The notes beneath the pieces were generated by a model, which saw only the letters and a program-made list of their open reading frames with translations, did no database searches and was not told the origin of the DNA. A DNA stretch of 64,000 bases. Origin: Bacteroidota bacterium (GTDB lineage Bacteria; Bacteroidota; Bacteroidia; B-17B0; Aurantibacillaceae). The stretch covers positions 1 to 64,000 of the forward strand of contig JADJDM010000006.1 of the NCBI GenBank assembly GCA_016702705.1. Direction: 5' to 3'. This document shows positions 10,372-19,424 of the stretch, piece after piece. How positions within the stretch are numbered: the first letter of the stretch is position 1; every line of letters starts with the position of its first letter. Made by a program: the position numbers and the translations under genes.

Positions 10372-11619
10372 CTATTTAATAATAACAATCTTCTCATTTT
10401 GAATCAAATTACCAGATTGATATATTTTGCAAATATATGTACCCGCCTCTAGCAAGGCTGTGTTTAAACTTATTCCATTTGTAGTAATTGTAGCTTTTAC
10501 TTCCTGTTTTACGCCAAGTATGTTTATGATTTCAATTTTTATTTGTTCTACATCAACATTAAAAACAAAATTAACTTCGTTATTAGCAGGATTAGGATAA
10601 CTACTTATTAGTGTTTTACTTTTAATTTGATTTTCTTTAATACCAACACAATTTACAGTTACTACAACGGTATCATAAACCGACTCGCACAAACGCTTTT
10701 CTAATATATAAGTTGTATTTGTGCTTGGACTTACCGTAATAAAATTTGTTAAACTATCTATTAAAACTCCATTAGCATACCAATAGTAGGAATGAAAACT
10801 GGTGTCGTTTTGTACTTCACCTAAAGTAACACTTTGACCTATGCAAATAGAAGTATCTCTGCCTGCCTCAACACTTAACTCTACAACACTAACTTCATCT
10901 ATGTAGAAATAAACGTAAACACCTGAAACTCCTGAATTAGGATTAAATTTTAATGTATCAGTATTTGATGGGGTATAAAAATTCCCTATGGTTAAGTATT
11001 CTTCAGTGCCATTTGCCAAATAAACTCCTGAAATTTTCGTCCAATTAATGGTATCACTAATAAAACTCCCAAATTGATTTTGAATTTGTGGGGTATATAT
11101 TGGTTGAGGAGGACATGAAATAACGCTTGGGATTGCTTCACCAATATAAGCACCAATTCTAGAAGTGGTATATTTTATTCTATCAGGTAAATTAACGAAA
11201 AAACTAACACAATACTTCTTATTAGCTTTTAAGGTATCAGTCAATCTAGTTTGAATGTATTCCCTACCATAAGAAGCAATATTTGGAGGATTATAAGATT
11301 CACATGCTATACCAACAAAACCACTCCCAGATTTTGGAATTTGATGTCCTAATGGTGTATTGGGGACACTAAATACACTGGAGCAGACATTAAAATAATC
11401 AGAACTGCAATTAGTAGGATCCTTCCAATGCAATAAAAAATTATTGAAAACATTTGGCATTTGTGGACATTGCACATAATTCTCGAAACTTGGATCTGGA
11501 ATTAGGTTTTGCTGTGCCTTTACTCTCAATTGACAAAACAATAATACAAAAAGGCTTACTAAAAAGTATGCTTTTTTTAAAACAGAATGAATTTTATTTA
11601 ACAATAATAATTTTTTCAT
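10372..11619 (-). CDS. Secreted protein with T9SS type A sorting domain
   Basis: 415 residues. The signal peptide ends near VKAQQNL. Residues ~40-245 resemble the sandwich domain common in Bacteroidota secreted proteins that start with NLIPDPSFENYVQCP. Residues ~250-320 form an Ig-like segment beginning AGRDTSICIGQSVTLG. The C terminus is a type A T9SS signal (SYPNPANNEVNF, then GTYICKIYQSGN and a basic end). The function is unknown beyond export. The start codon lies inside a leftover copy of another gene's sorting tail (11594-11660), read in a different frame, so the first ~14 residues may be of recent origin. Confidence 0.8.
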   Translation of the reverse strand: MKKLLLLNKIHSVLKKAYFLVSLFVLLFCQLRVKAQQNLIPDPSFENYVQCPQMPNVFNNFLLHWKDPTNCSSDYFNVCSSVFSVPNTPLGHQIPKSGSGFVGIACESYNPPNIASYGREYIQTRLTDTLKANKKYCVSFFVNLPDRIKYTTSRIGAYIGEAIPSVISCPPQPIYTPQIQNQFGSFISDTINWTKISGVYLANGTEEYLTIGNFYTPSNTDTLKFNPNSGVSGVYVYFYIDEVSVVELSVEAGRDTSICIGQSVTLGEVQNDTSFHSYYWYANGVLIDSLTNFITVSPSTNTTYILEKRLCESVYDTVVVTVNCVGIKENQIKSKTLISSYPNPANNEVNFVFNVDVEQIKIEIINILGVKQEVKATITTNGISLNTALLEAGTYICKIYQSGNLIQNEKIVIIK

Positions 11620-11660
11620 TCTGTATTATATTACCTGATTGATATATTTTGCAATTGCTA
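11594..11660 (-). pseudogene. Relic of a T9SS type A tail
   Basis: On the minus strand the sequence reads CKIYQSGNIIQNEKIIIVK followed by TAA. This is almost the same as the last residues of the gene at 10372-11619 (CKIYQSGNLIQNEKIVIIK). The similar DNA extends for about 60 bases and stops next to lolD. No gene body precedes it. It appears to be the 3' stub of a deleted paralogue, and the start codon of the downstream gene (11619) falls within it. Confidence 0.75.
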
Positions 11661-11679
11661 TAACTAATAATTTAAGCCC

Positions 11680-12330
11680 CTAAACAATCATTCCATCTTT
11701 CATAACCAATTTCCTATCTGCCATGTTAGCAAGGTCTTCGTTATGCGTAACAATTACAAAGGTTTGCTTAAACTGGTCGCGTAGGGTAAAAAACAATTGA
11801 TGCAAATCTTTTGCATTATTCGAATCCAAATTACCCGAAGGCTCATCAGCAAAAATAACAGCAGGGCTATTTATTAAAGCACGTGCAACCGCAACACGTT
11901 GCTGCTCTCCACCTGATAGTTGAGATGGTTTATGATCCATTCGTTCCTCAAGCCCAAGCAATGTCAATAGTTCTTTCGCTTTTTGCTCTGATTCTTTTTT
12001 CGACTTCTTAGCTATAAAAGCGGGAATACAAACATTTTCTAAAGCAGTAAATTCAGGTAATAAATGATGGAATTGAAAAACAAAACCAATTTTTTGGTTT
12101 CTAAATTCAGCTAATTTTTTATCAGATAATTGAGAAACATTGGTATTTGCAATAGTTAAATCACCCGAATCAGCTCTATCTAATGTTCCTAAAATATGTA
12201 ATAGGGTTGATTTACCTGCTCCTGAAGCACCTACTATAGAAACTATTTCAGCCTCTTTAATACTCAAATCAACTCCCTTTAGTACTTGAAGTTGTTGATA
12301 GGCCTTTTTTATGTTGCTGCAAGTAATCAT
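11680..12330 (-). CDS. lolD: LolD-type ABC transporter ATP-binding protein
   Basis: 216 residues from the ATG at 12330 ([12 protein letters not shown]). I prefer this to the upstream ATG at 12345 because family members begin this way. It has Walker [10 protein letters not shown], signature LSGGEQQR, Walker [13 protein letters not shown] and the H-loop VTHNED. It belongs to the MacB/LolD group that powers release of lipoproteins from the inner membrane or related export. The permease (LolC/E) is not next to it. A TATATTTG box lies 40 bases upstream, sharing the divergent gap with the next gene. Confidence 0.88.
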   Translation of the reverse strand: MITCSNIKKAYQQLQVLKGVDLSIKEAEIVSIVGASGAGKSTLLHILGTLDRADSGDLTIANTNVSQLSDKKLAEFRNQKIGFVFQFHHLLPEFTALENVCIPAFIAKKSKKESEQKAKELLTLLGLEERMDHKPSQLSGGEQQRVAVARALINSPAVIFADEPSGNLDSNNAKDLHQLFFTLRDQFKQTFVIVTHNEDLANMADRKLVMKDGMIV

Positions 12331-12355
12331 AATTTGGGAAAACAAAGCAATTTTA

Positions 12356-12363
12356 TAACTTTG
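12356..12363 (+). promoter_or_regulatory. Promoter -7-like box for small lipoprotein gene
   Basis: TAACTTTG matches TAnnTTTG, 21 bases before the ATG at 12385. It forms a divergent pair with a minus-strand box at 12371-12378. Confidence 0.5.
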
Positions 12364-12370
12364 AAGAATA

Positions 12371-12378
12371 CAAATATA
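12371..12378 (-). promoter_or_regulatory. Promoter -7-like box for lolD
   Basis: On the minus strand this reads TATATTTG, 40 bases before the lolD start at 12330. It overlaps the leader of the divergent lipoprotein gene. Confidence 0.4.
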
Positions 12379-12384
12379 AAAGAA

Positions 12385-12690
12385 ATGATGAAGAATATCC
12401 TGCTAATTATATTTCCAATCCTATTGTTTGCTTGCAAAGCAAAAAAAGACACAACTGATTATGTTGCGCTGGGATATGAAAAAGCTACTATTATCAAGTA
12501 TGAGGTAGAATCCTGCGGATACATCATTCAGCTCGAAAACGAAAACAAGCTAATGCCCGATAAATTGGACGATTCCTTCAAAAAAGACCAACTAAAAGTG
12601 TGGATTAAGTACGAAATCCTCAAAAAACAACCCATGTCAACTTGCATGGCTGGAAAAGTTGTTAAAATGCTTGACATTAAAAGGCAATAA
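12385..12690 (+). CDS. Small putative lipoprotein
   Basis: 101-102 residues from the tandem ATG ATG at 12385. A short hydrophobic signal leads to a lipobox ([10 protein letters not shown]), so Cys is likely lipidated and the protein anchored in an envelope membrane. The mature part has a conserved-looking pattern with two further cysteines (VESCGYIIQ and MSTCMAGK) and a VWIKYE strand, as in small Bacteroidota lipoproteins of unknown function. The longer open frame from 12286 is not used here because its first 33 codons run through the lolD start region and both promoter boxes. Confidence 0.72.
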   Translation: MMKNILLIIFPILLFACKAKKDTTDYVALGYEKATIIKYEVESCGYIIQLENENKLMPDKLDDSFKKDQLKVWIKYEILKKQPMSTCMAGKVVKMLDIKRQ

Positions 12691-12788
12691 ATCAGGTTTC
12701 CTTCCGTTGCAAACATCACTATTAACAAGGTTTTGATGCTAATTTTTGTTAAAGGAATTAGGCACAACTCTTGGTAAGGTATTTTTGT

Positions 12789-12796
12789 TAAATTTG
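12789..12796 (+). promoter_or_regulatory. Promoter -7-like box for the PPIase operon
   Basis: TAAATTTG matches TAnnTTTG, ending 20 bases before the ATG at 12817. It would drive the chaperone cluster. Confidence 0.5.
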
Positions 12797-12816
12797 CTAT
12801 CCTAAAAATAAAATGT

Positions 12817-14792
12817 ATGAAGAAGATTTTAATTGGATTTTCAGCGCTAAGCCTCATTTCAATAACAGCTTTAGCTCAAAATGACCAAACTATTTTAGTA
12901 ATTGATGGAAAAAACATTTCAAAGGCAGAATTTGAGAATGTTTATAAGAAGAACAACGGGAAAGAAGTTGCTACTGATAAAAAATCGCTTAACGAATACA
13001 TGGATCTTTTTATCAACTTCAAACTTAAAGTTAAAGAAGCTGAAGTAATGGGTTTAGATACCGTTTCGGCATTTAAACAAGAATTAGGCGGTTACCGCAA
13101 ACAATTAGCTGCTCCTTATTTAACCGATAAAAACGTAAATGAAGGTTTAATTACTGAAGCTTACGAACGAATGAAAACCGAAGTAAGAGGAAGTCACATC
13201 TTAGTAAAATGTGCTGAAGATGCTTTGCCAAAGGACACTTTAATTGCTTACAACAAAATTACAGAATACAGAAAACGCGCTGTAAAAGGCGAAGATTTTG
13301 CAAAACTTGCAGTTGAAAGTGCAAAAGATGGAGACCCTTCAGCTACTGATAACAAAGGTGATTTAGGATATTTCACTTCTTTACAAATGGTTTACCCATT
13401 TGAAAATGCTGCATTCAACACTAAAGTTGGAGAGGTTAGTCAAATTGTAAGAACTCGTTTTGGTTATCACATTATGAAAATTGTTGACAAGCGTCCTAAC
13501 CAAGGAGAAATGCTTGTTTCACACATCATGGTGCGCCTAAAGAAAGAAATGACTGGTTTAGATTCTATTAACGCAAAAAAGAAAATCGAAGAAATTTACG
13601 CTAAAGTTAAAGCTGGAGAAAAATTTAATGAGTTAGCAAAACAATATTCAGAAGATAAACAATCTGCTGAAAAAGGTGGAGAATTAAGTTGGTTTAGCGC
13701 TGGTAAAATGCCAGTTGTTGAATTCGAAAACAAAGCTTTTGCTTTAAAAAACAATGGAGATTATTCTGAGCCTTTTATGACTAAGTACGGCTGGCATATT
13801 GTTAAGCGTATGGATAAAAAAGATTTACCAGCTCCTTTCGAAACTGTTAAAGCTGAAATTAAACAAAAAGTAAATAAAGATAGTCGCTCACAAGCTGGAA
13901 GAAGTGCTTTAATTGCTCGTGTTAAAAAAGAAAATAACTTTAAAGAGAACAAAGTAATGGTTAAAAAAGTGGCTACTTTCCCTACATTAACTGAGTTTGA
14001 AGCTGTAATTGATTCTTCTTACTTTTTAGGAAAATGGAAAGCAGAAAAAGCTGCAGCACTTACAAAAGAAATGTTCAGCTTAGGTGATAAAAAATACACT
14101 CAAACCGATTTTGCTAAGTTTTTAGAAACTCGTCAAACAAGAAGAGTAGTAAGCGATAAAAAATTCACGTTAGAGCAACAATATAAAAACTTTGTTGAGG
14201 AAAGCGCTGTTGCATTTGAAGAAAGTAAATTAGAATCAAAATACCCAGAGTTTAAAGCTTTGATGCAAGAATACAGAGATGGTATTTTGTTATTTGAACT
14301 TACAGATAGAAAAGTATGGAGCAAAGCTGTAAAAGACACTACTGGTTTAAAAGAATACTACGAAAAAAACAAAAACAACTACCTGTGGGATGAGCGTGCT
14401 GATGTAACTACTTACAAATGTGCAGATGAAAAAATTGCAAAAGAAGTTCGTAAAATGCTAAGCAAAAAGAAAACGGAGAAAGAAATTTTAGATGTAATCA
14501 ATAAAAAATCTCAGTTAAACCTTGCTACCGAAACAGTAATGTATGTTAAAGGTGAAAACAAAATGATTGATGAAAATTGGAAAGAAGGAGTAAGTGCTGA
14601 CATTAAAAAGATGATAAAGTAATTATCTTGGTAGTTAACAAAGTACTTCCTAAAACTCCAAAATTATTAAACGAAGCAAAAGGAATGGTAACTGCTGATT
14701 ACCAAAATTTCTTAGAAAAAGATTGGTTAACAAACATCAGAAAAAACCATACGATTGAAGTTAAAGAAGACGTTTTAAATTCTGTAAAATAA
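12817..14792 (+). CDS. Periplasmic parvulin-type peptidyl-prolyl isomerase (one-base frameshift)
   Basis: About 658 residues once one A is added in the A5 run at 14605-14609. Without it the frame stops at 14622, but the next ~55 codons in the other frame give the expected family ending (VVNKVLPKTPKLLNEAKG, then TADYQNFLEKDWL). It has a signal peptide (to ALAQNDQ), a SurA-like N-terminal helix bundle, and two PpiC domains (residues ~125-230 with HILVKC and GDLGYF; ~235-345 with HIMVRL and GGELSWF). It assists folding of outer-membrane proteins in the periplasm. A hairpin at 14800-14846 follows the restored stop and fits a terminator. Confidence 0.88.
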
Positions 14793-14799
14793 TTTTATT

Positions 14800-14846
14800 A
14801 CCGTCATGTTGGTTTTGATTGTTTCATTTCCACATGACGGTTTTTC
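14800..14846 (+). terminator. Hairpin terminator after PPIase gene
   Basis: ACCGTCATGT pairs with ACATGACGGT across a loop of about 22 bases, followed by a T run. It sits directly after the restored stop at 14792, which supports the corrected reading frame. Confidence 0.65.
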
Positions 14847-14854
14847 ATTTTAAA

Positions 14855-15720
14855 TTGAGGACAAAAATATACATATCATTTTTTTTAGCGCACTTATTTT
14901 AATGAGTTGCGGGGCAAAAAAAGAAGAAACAACAGAAAAACCTGTTGCAAAAGTGTATGATAAAAATTTATATCCTTCCGATTTGCAAAACATTGTTCCA
15001 GCGGATATCACAAAAAAAGATAGTATTGAGTTGATGAAAAAATACATCGAGAAATGGATTCAAGATGAATTAGTTCTTCATTATGCTGAAGAAAATTTAA
15101 CTACCGAACAATTAAATATTGATAAAGAAGTAGCGGAGTACAGGAAAAACTTGATTATTTACAATTATCAATCAGAATTAATCAAACAAAAATTAGACAC
15201 TATAGTTTCTCAAAGCGAAATTGAAAGTTACTACAATTCGCATCTATCCAATTTTATTTTGAAAGATAATATTGTGAATGTTTATTATATCAAACTAAAT
15301 AAAAAAACTCCAGGCGCTGAAAAAGTAAAAAAATGGTATAATTCATCAAATCCTAAGGACATCGACAATCTAAGAAGTTTCTGTATACAGTTTGCCGAAA
15401 ACTATTTTATTGATGATAAAACGTGGTTGTTGTTTGATGATATTTTAAAAGAAGTTCCAATAGAAAATTACAATCCTGAATTGTTTTTAAAAAGCAATAA
15501 AAACATTGAACTGGCAGATAGCAGCTATCTTTATTTCTTAAAAATTAAAGGTTATAAAATTAAAAATAGCCCTTCACCACTTAACTTTGAAAAAGATAAT
15601 ATTCGTAATATCATTGTAAACAAACGGAAATTAAAATTGGTTGATGATATGAAAAACCAAGTTTACCTTGATGCGAAAGACAATAAAAAATTTGAAATTT
15701 ATACTAATGAAAAAAATTAA
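14855..15720 (+). CDS. SurA-N-like lipoprotein without PPIase domain (start disturbed)
   Basis: The clear frame runs to 15720, and its first ATG is at 14902. In-frame codons before it encode the hydrophobic part of a lipoprotein signal (IIFFSALILMSCG) but lack a start. Adding one T to the T8 run at 14879-14886 joins this to a TTG at 14855, giving about 288 residues; the exact start is uncertain. The mature protein has a helical SurA-type chaperone region (YIEKWIQDELVLHYAEE, then a KLDTIVSQSEIESYY linker) but no PpiC catalytic domain. It sits between two PPIase genes and overlaps surA by 14 bases, so it is probably a companion chaperone for outer-membrane proteins. Confidence 0.72.
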
Positions 15721-17062
15721 AATAGCTTTTCTATTTATACTTACTGCTTTTCTTAGCAATGCTCAACCTCAGGTTATAGACAAGGTGATTGGTATTGTTG
15801 GTAAGCACATTATTCTTTATTCCGATTTCCAAGGTGGAGTACAAGAATTCACCAAAGATGGAAGTAAATTAACCGACACACTAAGAAGTAGATTATTTGA
15901 AGATTTATTGTTTCAAAAATTACTATTAGCACAAGCTGATAAGGATAGTGTTATAACTAAAGATGAGCAAGTAGATGCAGAACTCGAAAGAAGAATGGCT
16001 TACTACTTAGCACAATTTGTCTCAGAGGAAAATTTTTATTCGTTTTACGGAAAATCAAGTGCGGCTTTTAAGGAAGAATTAAGAGATGATGTAAAAGACC
16101 AACTAACTGCCCAAACAATGCAGAGCAAAGTTGTAGGTGAAATAAAAGTTACACCTTCCGAAGTGCGTAATTTTTATAATTCAATTCCAGTTGATAGTTT
16201 ACCTATTATAAACTCAGAAGTTGAACTGGGGCAATTAGTAAAAAAACCGCAGATTTCGTCAGATGCAAAAAAGGCTGCTTTAGAAAAAATACAAGGCTTA
16301 CACAAGAGAGTTGTTTCGGGCGAAAGCAGTATGACAGCGATGGCAACTATTTATACAGATGACCCTGGTTCAGCAAAAACAGGTGGAATCTACAAAGATA
16401 TTATGAGAGGTCAGTTTGTGCCGGAATTTGATGCTGTTGCATTTAAAATTAAACCAGGCGATGTATCAGAGGTGTTTGAAACACAATATGGTTATCACTT
16501 TTTAAAATTACTTTCAAGAAGAGGTGATTTAATTGATGTTCAACATATATTAATCTCTCCAAAATTAGATAATGCAGATATGAACAAAGCAAAAAATGAT
16601 TTGGATAGTATTTACCAACTTATTTTAAGCAAACAATTATCTTTTTGTAATGCAGCTGCAAAATACAGCGATGATGCTGATAGCAAAAACAATTGCGGAA
16701 CAATGGTAAATAACTCAACAGGTACAACCCGTTTTGAAATGGAAGAACTTGCACAAATTGAACAAAATTTAGTTTTTCTTTTAGATAAAATGAATGTGGG
16801 TGACATTACCAAGCCAACAATTTTTATGGGCAATGATACCAAACAAGCTTTCCGCATTATTTACTTAAAAAACAGAACTTCGCCACACGTTGCAAACTTA
16901 AAAGATGATTATCCAAGAATTCAAAATATGGCAACTGCCAACAAACAAAAGAAAATTGTTTCCGATTGGATTACAAAAAAATCAAAAAGTACATACATTA
17001 AAATAGATCCTGAATTTCAAAATTGTATATTTGAATATAATTGGAATCTCTTAAATAAGTAA
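15707..17062 (+). CDS. surA: SurA-type periplasmic chaperone / peptidyl-prolyl isomerase
   Basis: 451 residues from the ATG at 15707, chosen because it opens a clean signal peptide (MKKIKIAFLFILTAF to SNAQPQ); the frame extends further upstream only by overlapping the previous gene. Residues ~20-170 are the SurA N-terminal domain (VIDKVIGIVGKHIILYSDF). Two parvulin segments follow (~175-285 with AKTGGIYKDIMRGQFVPEFD, and ~285-400 with VQHILISPK). It acts in the periplasm to deliver barrel proteins to the outer membrane. Two bases separate it from the MoxR ATPase gene. Confidence 0.92.
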   Translation: MKKIKIAFLFILTAFLSNAQPQVIDKVIGIVGKHIILYSDFQGGVQEFTKDGSKLTDTLRSRLFEDLLFQKLLLAQADKDSVITKDEQVDAELERRMAYYLAQFVSEENFYSFYGKSSAAFKEELRDDVKDQLTAQTMQSKVVGEIKVTPSEVRNFYNSIPVDSLPIINSEVELGQLVKKPQISSDAKKAALEKIQGLHKRVVSGESSMTAMATIYTDDPGSAKTGGIYKDIMRGQFVPEFDAVAFKIKPGDVSEVFETQYGYHFLKLLSRRGDLIDVQHILISPKLDNADMNKAKNDLDSIYQLILSKQLSFCNAAAKYSDDADSKNNCGTMVNNSTGTTRFEMEELAQIEQNLVFLLDKMNVGDITKPTIFMGNDTKQAFRIIYLKNRTSPHVANLKDDYPRIQNMATANKQKKIVSDWITKKSKSTYIKIDPEFQNCIFEYNWNLLNK

Positions 17063-17064
17063 TT

Positions 17065-18030
17065 ATGCAGGAATTTAAATCAGATGTTGAAGCAATTGAT
17101 CAGTTTGTAGTTAAATACAAAGAACTGAACAAAGAAATTGCGAAAGTAATTGTTGGACAAGAGGACACGGTAAAAAATGTTTTAATATCTATTTTTAGTA
17201 GAGGACATTGTTTATTGGTTGGTGTACCTGGTTTAGCAAAAACATTATTGGTAAATACCATTGCTGATGTCTTAGGATTGAGTTTTAACCGAATTCAGTT
17301 TACACCTGATTTAATGCCAAGCGATATTGTTGGTTCGGAAATATTAGATGAAAACAGAAACTTCAAGTTTATAAAAGGCCCTTTATTCTCGAATATCATT
17401 TTGGCAGATGAGATAAATCGTACACCACCTAAAACGCAATCTGCTTTACTAGAAGCAATGCAGGAGCGCCATATTACTGCTGCAGGTAAAAAATATGAAT
17501 TAGGAAATCCATTCTTTGTATTAGCAACACAAAATCCAATTGAGCAAGAAGGAACTTATCCTTTACCCGAAGCACAATTAGATCGTTTTATGTTTAATGT
17601 GTGGTTAGATTACCCGAGCTTTGAAGAAGAAGTTAACGTAGTTAAGAAAACTACAACTGATACAAAAGTTGAGCTAAACAAAATAGTATCTGCTGAAGAA
17701 ATTTTATTTTTCCAAAATTTAATACGCAAAATGCCTGTTGCTGATAATGTATTAGAATATGCAGTTAAGCTTTCGGTTAAAACAAGACAAAATACTCCTT
17801 TCACGCCAGAAGTAACCAAAAAGTACTTAGCTTGGGGAGCCGGACCAAGAGCCTCTCAATACCTTGTAATTGGTGCAAAATGTCACGCGGCAATTAATGG
17901 AAAATATTCTCCGGATATTGAAGATGTAAAAGCAGTAGCTGTGCCAATTTTAAGACATCGATTGGTGAGAAATTACAAAGCTGAAGCAGAAGGAATGCAT
18001 ATCGAGAAAATCATTGCTGAACTTATTTAA
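17065..18030 (+). CDS. MoxR family AAA+ ATPase
   Basis: 321 residues. Walker A GVPGLAKT (near residue 53), Walker B IILADEINRTPPKTQSALLEAMQE (cited motif ILADEINR), sensor 1 ATQNPIEQEGTYPLPEAQ, and a C-terminal lid domain (TPFTPEVTKKYLAWGAGPR) are all seen. MoxR proteins are ATP-driven chaperones, often paired with DUF58/VWA proteins; none of these partners is next door here. It ends the SurA operon and is followed by a terminator hairpin. Confidence 0.94.
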   Translation: MQEFKSDVEAIDQFVVKYKELNKEIAKVIVGQEDTVKNVLISIFSRGHCLLVGVPGLAKTLLVNTIADVLGLSFNRIQFTPDLMPSDIVGSEILDENRNFKFIKGPLFSNIILADEINRTPPKTQSALLEAMQERHITAAGKKYELGNPFFVLATQNPIEQEGTYPLPEAQLDRFMFNVWLDYPSFEEEVNVVKKTTTDTKVELNKIVSAEEILFFQNLIRKMPVADNVLEYAVKLSVKTRQNTPFTPEVTKKYLAWGAGPRASQYLVIGAKCHAAINGKYSPDIEDVKAVAVPILRHRLVRNYKAEAEGMHIEKIIAELI

Positions 18031-18071
18031 AATAAGAATAAGTTAGCTATCATAGCATTTTAATTATCTAA

Positions 18072-18106
18072 AAAAGAGGCGATTACAAAAATCACCTCTT
18101 TTTTTG
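18072..18106 (+). terminator. Rho-independent terminator after MoxR
   Basis: AAAAGAGGCGAT pairs with ATCACCTCTTTT (one mismatch), followed by a run of T. It closes the chaperone operon. Confidence 0.8.
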
Positions 18107-18185
18107 TGCTTTAACTCAAAATAATCAATATTTTTATCTACATAATTAGTTTAATTGTCGATCATTTATTGAACTTAATCTAACA

Positions 18186-18578
18186 ATGAGTCTTAAAACA
18201 ATAGTAACCTCTTTTGCCGATTTCATTCTTTTAGAAGAAGGAATTATCATCATTCGGTTTACTTTTGAAGGAGAGCTTGCTTTGGATCAGGGTATGGAAA
18301 TTTTCAGGATAACTGTTGAACTATCAGCAGGGAAAAAACACTCACTTATTTATGATTTTCATCATAACAATATAATATTTAGTCAGGAAATAAAACAGGG
18401 TGCGCAAAACAGAAACCCACTTGATGACCTACTTGCTTCTCGTTCATTTGTTTGTTATAACTTATCAAACAAACTGGAAGTCAATCACTTCATGAAATTC
18501 AATAAACCCTCTTCACCAACTCAACTTTTTAATTCTCTTGAAGAAGCAATCGCTTGGGGCAAATTAAAACTTAGCTAA
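18186..18578 (+). CDS. Hypothetical STAS/SEC14-like cytosolic protein
   Basis: 130 residues, no signal peptide or membrane segment. It has alternating strands and helices (ILLEEGIIIIRFTFEGELAL, then HSLIYDF, FVCYNLSNKLEVNHF, FNSLEEAIAWGK). The ending, where a helix reads S-x-E-E-A-I-x-W, is typical of a Bacteroidota family related to STAS/SEC14 domains. I do not recognise a specific function. It is a single gene between two terminator or promoter regions. Confidence 0.62.
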   Translation: MSLKTIVTSFADFILLEEGIIIIRFTFEGELALDQGMEIFRITVELSAGKKHSLIYDFHHNNIIFSQEIKQGAQNRNPLDDLLASRSFVCYNLSNKLEVNHFMKFNKPSSPTQLFNSLEEAIAWGKLKLS

Positions 18579-18616
18579 ACAGAAAAATACCCACTAGTAC
18601 GGATGTTAAAAAATGT

Positions 18617-18624
18617 TAGTTTTG
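18617..18624 (+). promoter_or_regulatory. Promoter -7-like box for outer-membrane protein pair
   Basis: TAGTTTTG matches TAnnTTTG and lies 41 bases before the ATG at 18666. Confidence 0.45.
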
Positions 18625-18665
18625 CCGAGATTTGTATCGAATAATAAATTCAAAAATAAAACAAT

Positions 18666-19403
18666 ATGCTAAAGAAAAAACTACTTACTGCACTTCTTGC
18701 CTTATTAGGCTTCGGAATGTTCTCTCAGGTAGGCTTTAATTGCCAATTTGTACCTGGAGCTCAATTCGGATTTGTAAAAATTAAATCAACAAACGAAAAA
18801 TTAAGCAGTAGCCACGGAGCAGGTTTTCCTTTGTTTATGCTGGATAGATTCAAAACTAAATGGTATACTCATTTAGATATGAATGGCCTGTATTATTCAG
18901 TTACACAATTCAACAAATCCAATCGTTCAAAAGTTGATTCGAGCAAAGTTGCTAAAACTGAAGGCGGAATGTTTGCAGGTCGAATAGGTTACGGCTTTGG
19001 AAATAGTGAAGATTTTCGTGTTGGACCAAATTTAAATATTGGTTACACCATGTCAAACTTAGGAGCATCTATCAGAACATTTGATGGAATTGCCAACTAT
19101 TGGAATATTGGTGGTGGTGTTTTTGCCTATAAAAAAATCAATGGAAAAATAAGAACAATGGCTAAGTTAGGTTATGAAAAATTCTCTAACAAAAAAGCAA
19201 CTGCTCTAATCACAAACTTAACTGGAAGTGGGATGTACTTTGAAGGTACTGTAGCATACAACTTTTATCAAAAATATGGTTTAGCTGTTATGCCTGCCTT
19301 CTATACCAAAAAGTTTAAGTTTACTTATAATGGTGAAGCTACTCAAACCGAATCAAAATTAAAGTCATTTGTTTTACGTATTGGATTTACAAAATTCTTC
19401 TAA
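18666..19403 (+). CDS. Putative outer-membrane beta-barrel protein
   Basis: 245 residues with a signal peptide (MLKKKLLTALLALLGFGMF to SQVGF). The rest is made of amphipathic strands with Gly and aromatic residues (FAGRIGYGFGNSEDFRVGPN, IGGGVFAYKKI, MYFEGTVAYNF), ending with a C-terminal Phe (RIGFTKFF), as barrel proteins often do. I do not recognise the family. It is 21 bases upstream of another barrel-like gene and probably cotranscribed with it. Confidence 0.65.
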   Translation: MLKKKLLTALLALLGFGMFSQVGFNCQFVPGAQFGFVKIKSTNEKLSSSHGAGFPLFMLDRFKTKWYTHLDMNGLYYSVTQFNKSNRSKVDSSKVAKTEGGMFAGRIGYGFGNSEDFRVGPNLNIGYTMSNLGASIRTFDGIANYWNIGGGVFAYKKINGKIRTMAKLGYEKFSNKKATALITNLTGSGMYFEGTVAYNFYQKYGLAVMPAFYTKKFKFTYNGEATQTESKLKSFVLRIGFTKFF

Positions 19404-19424
19404 AAACACATTAAAAAGAAAATT

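Noticed and set aside
12286..12384. Longer N terminus for the small lipoprotein
   Set aside because: It would run over the lolD start and both promoter boxes and would hide the lipoprotein signal.
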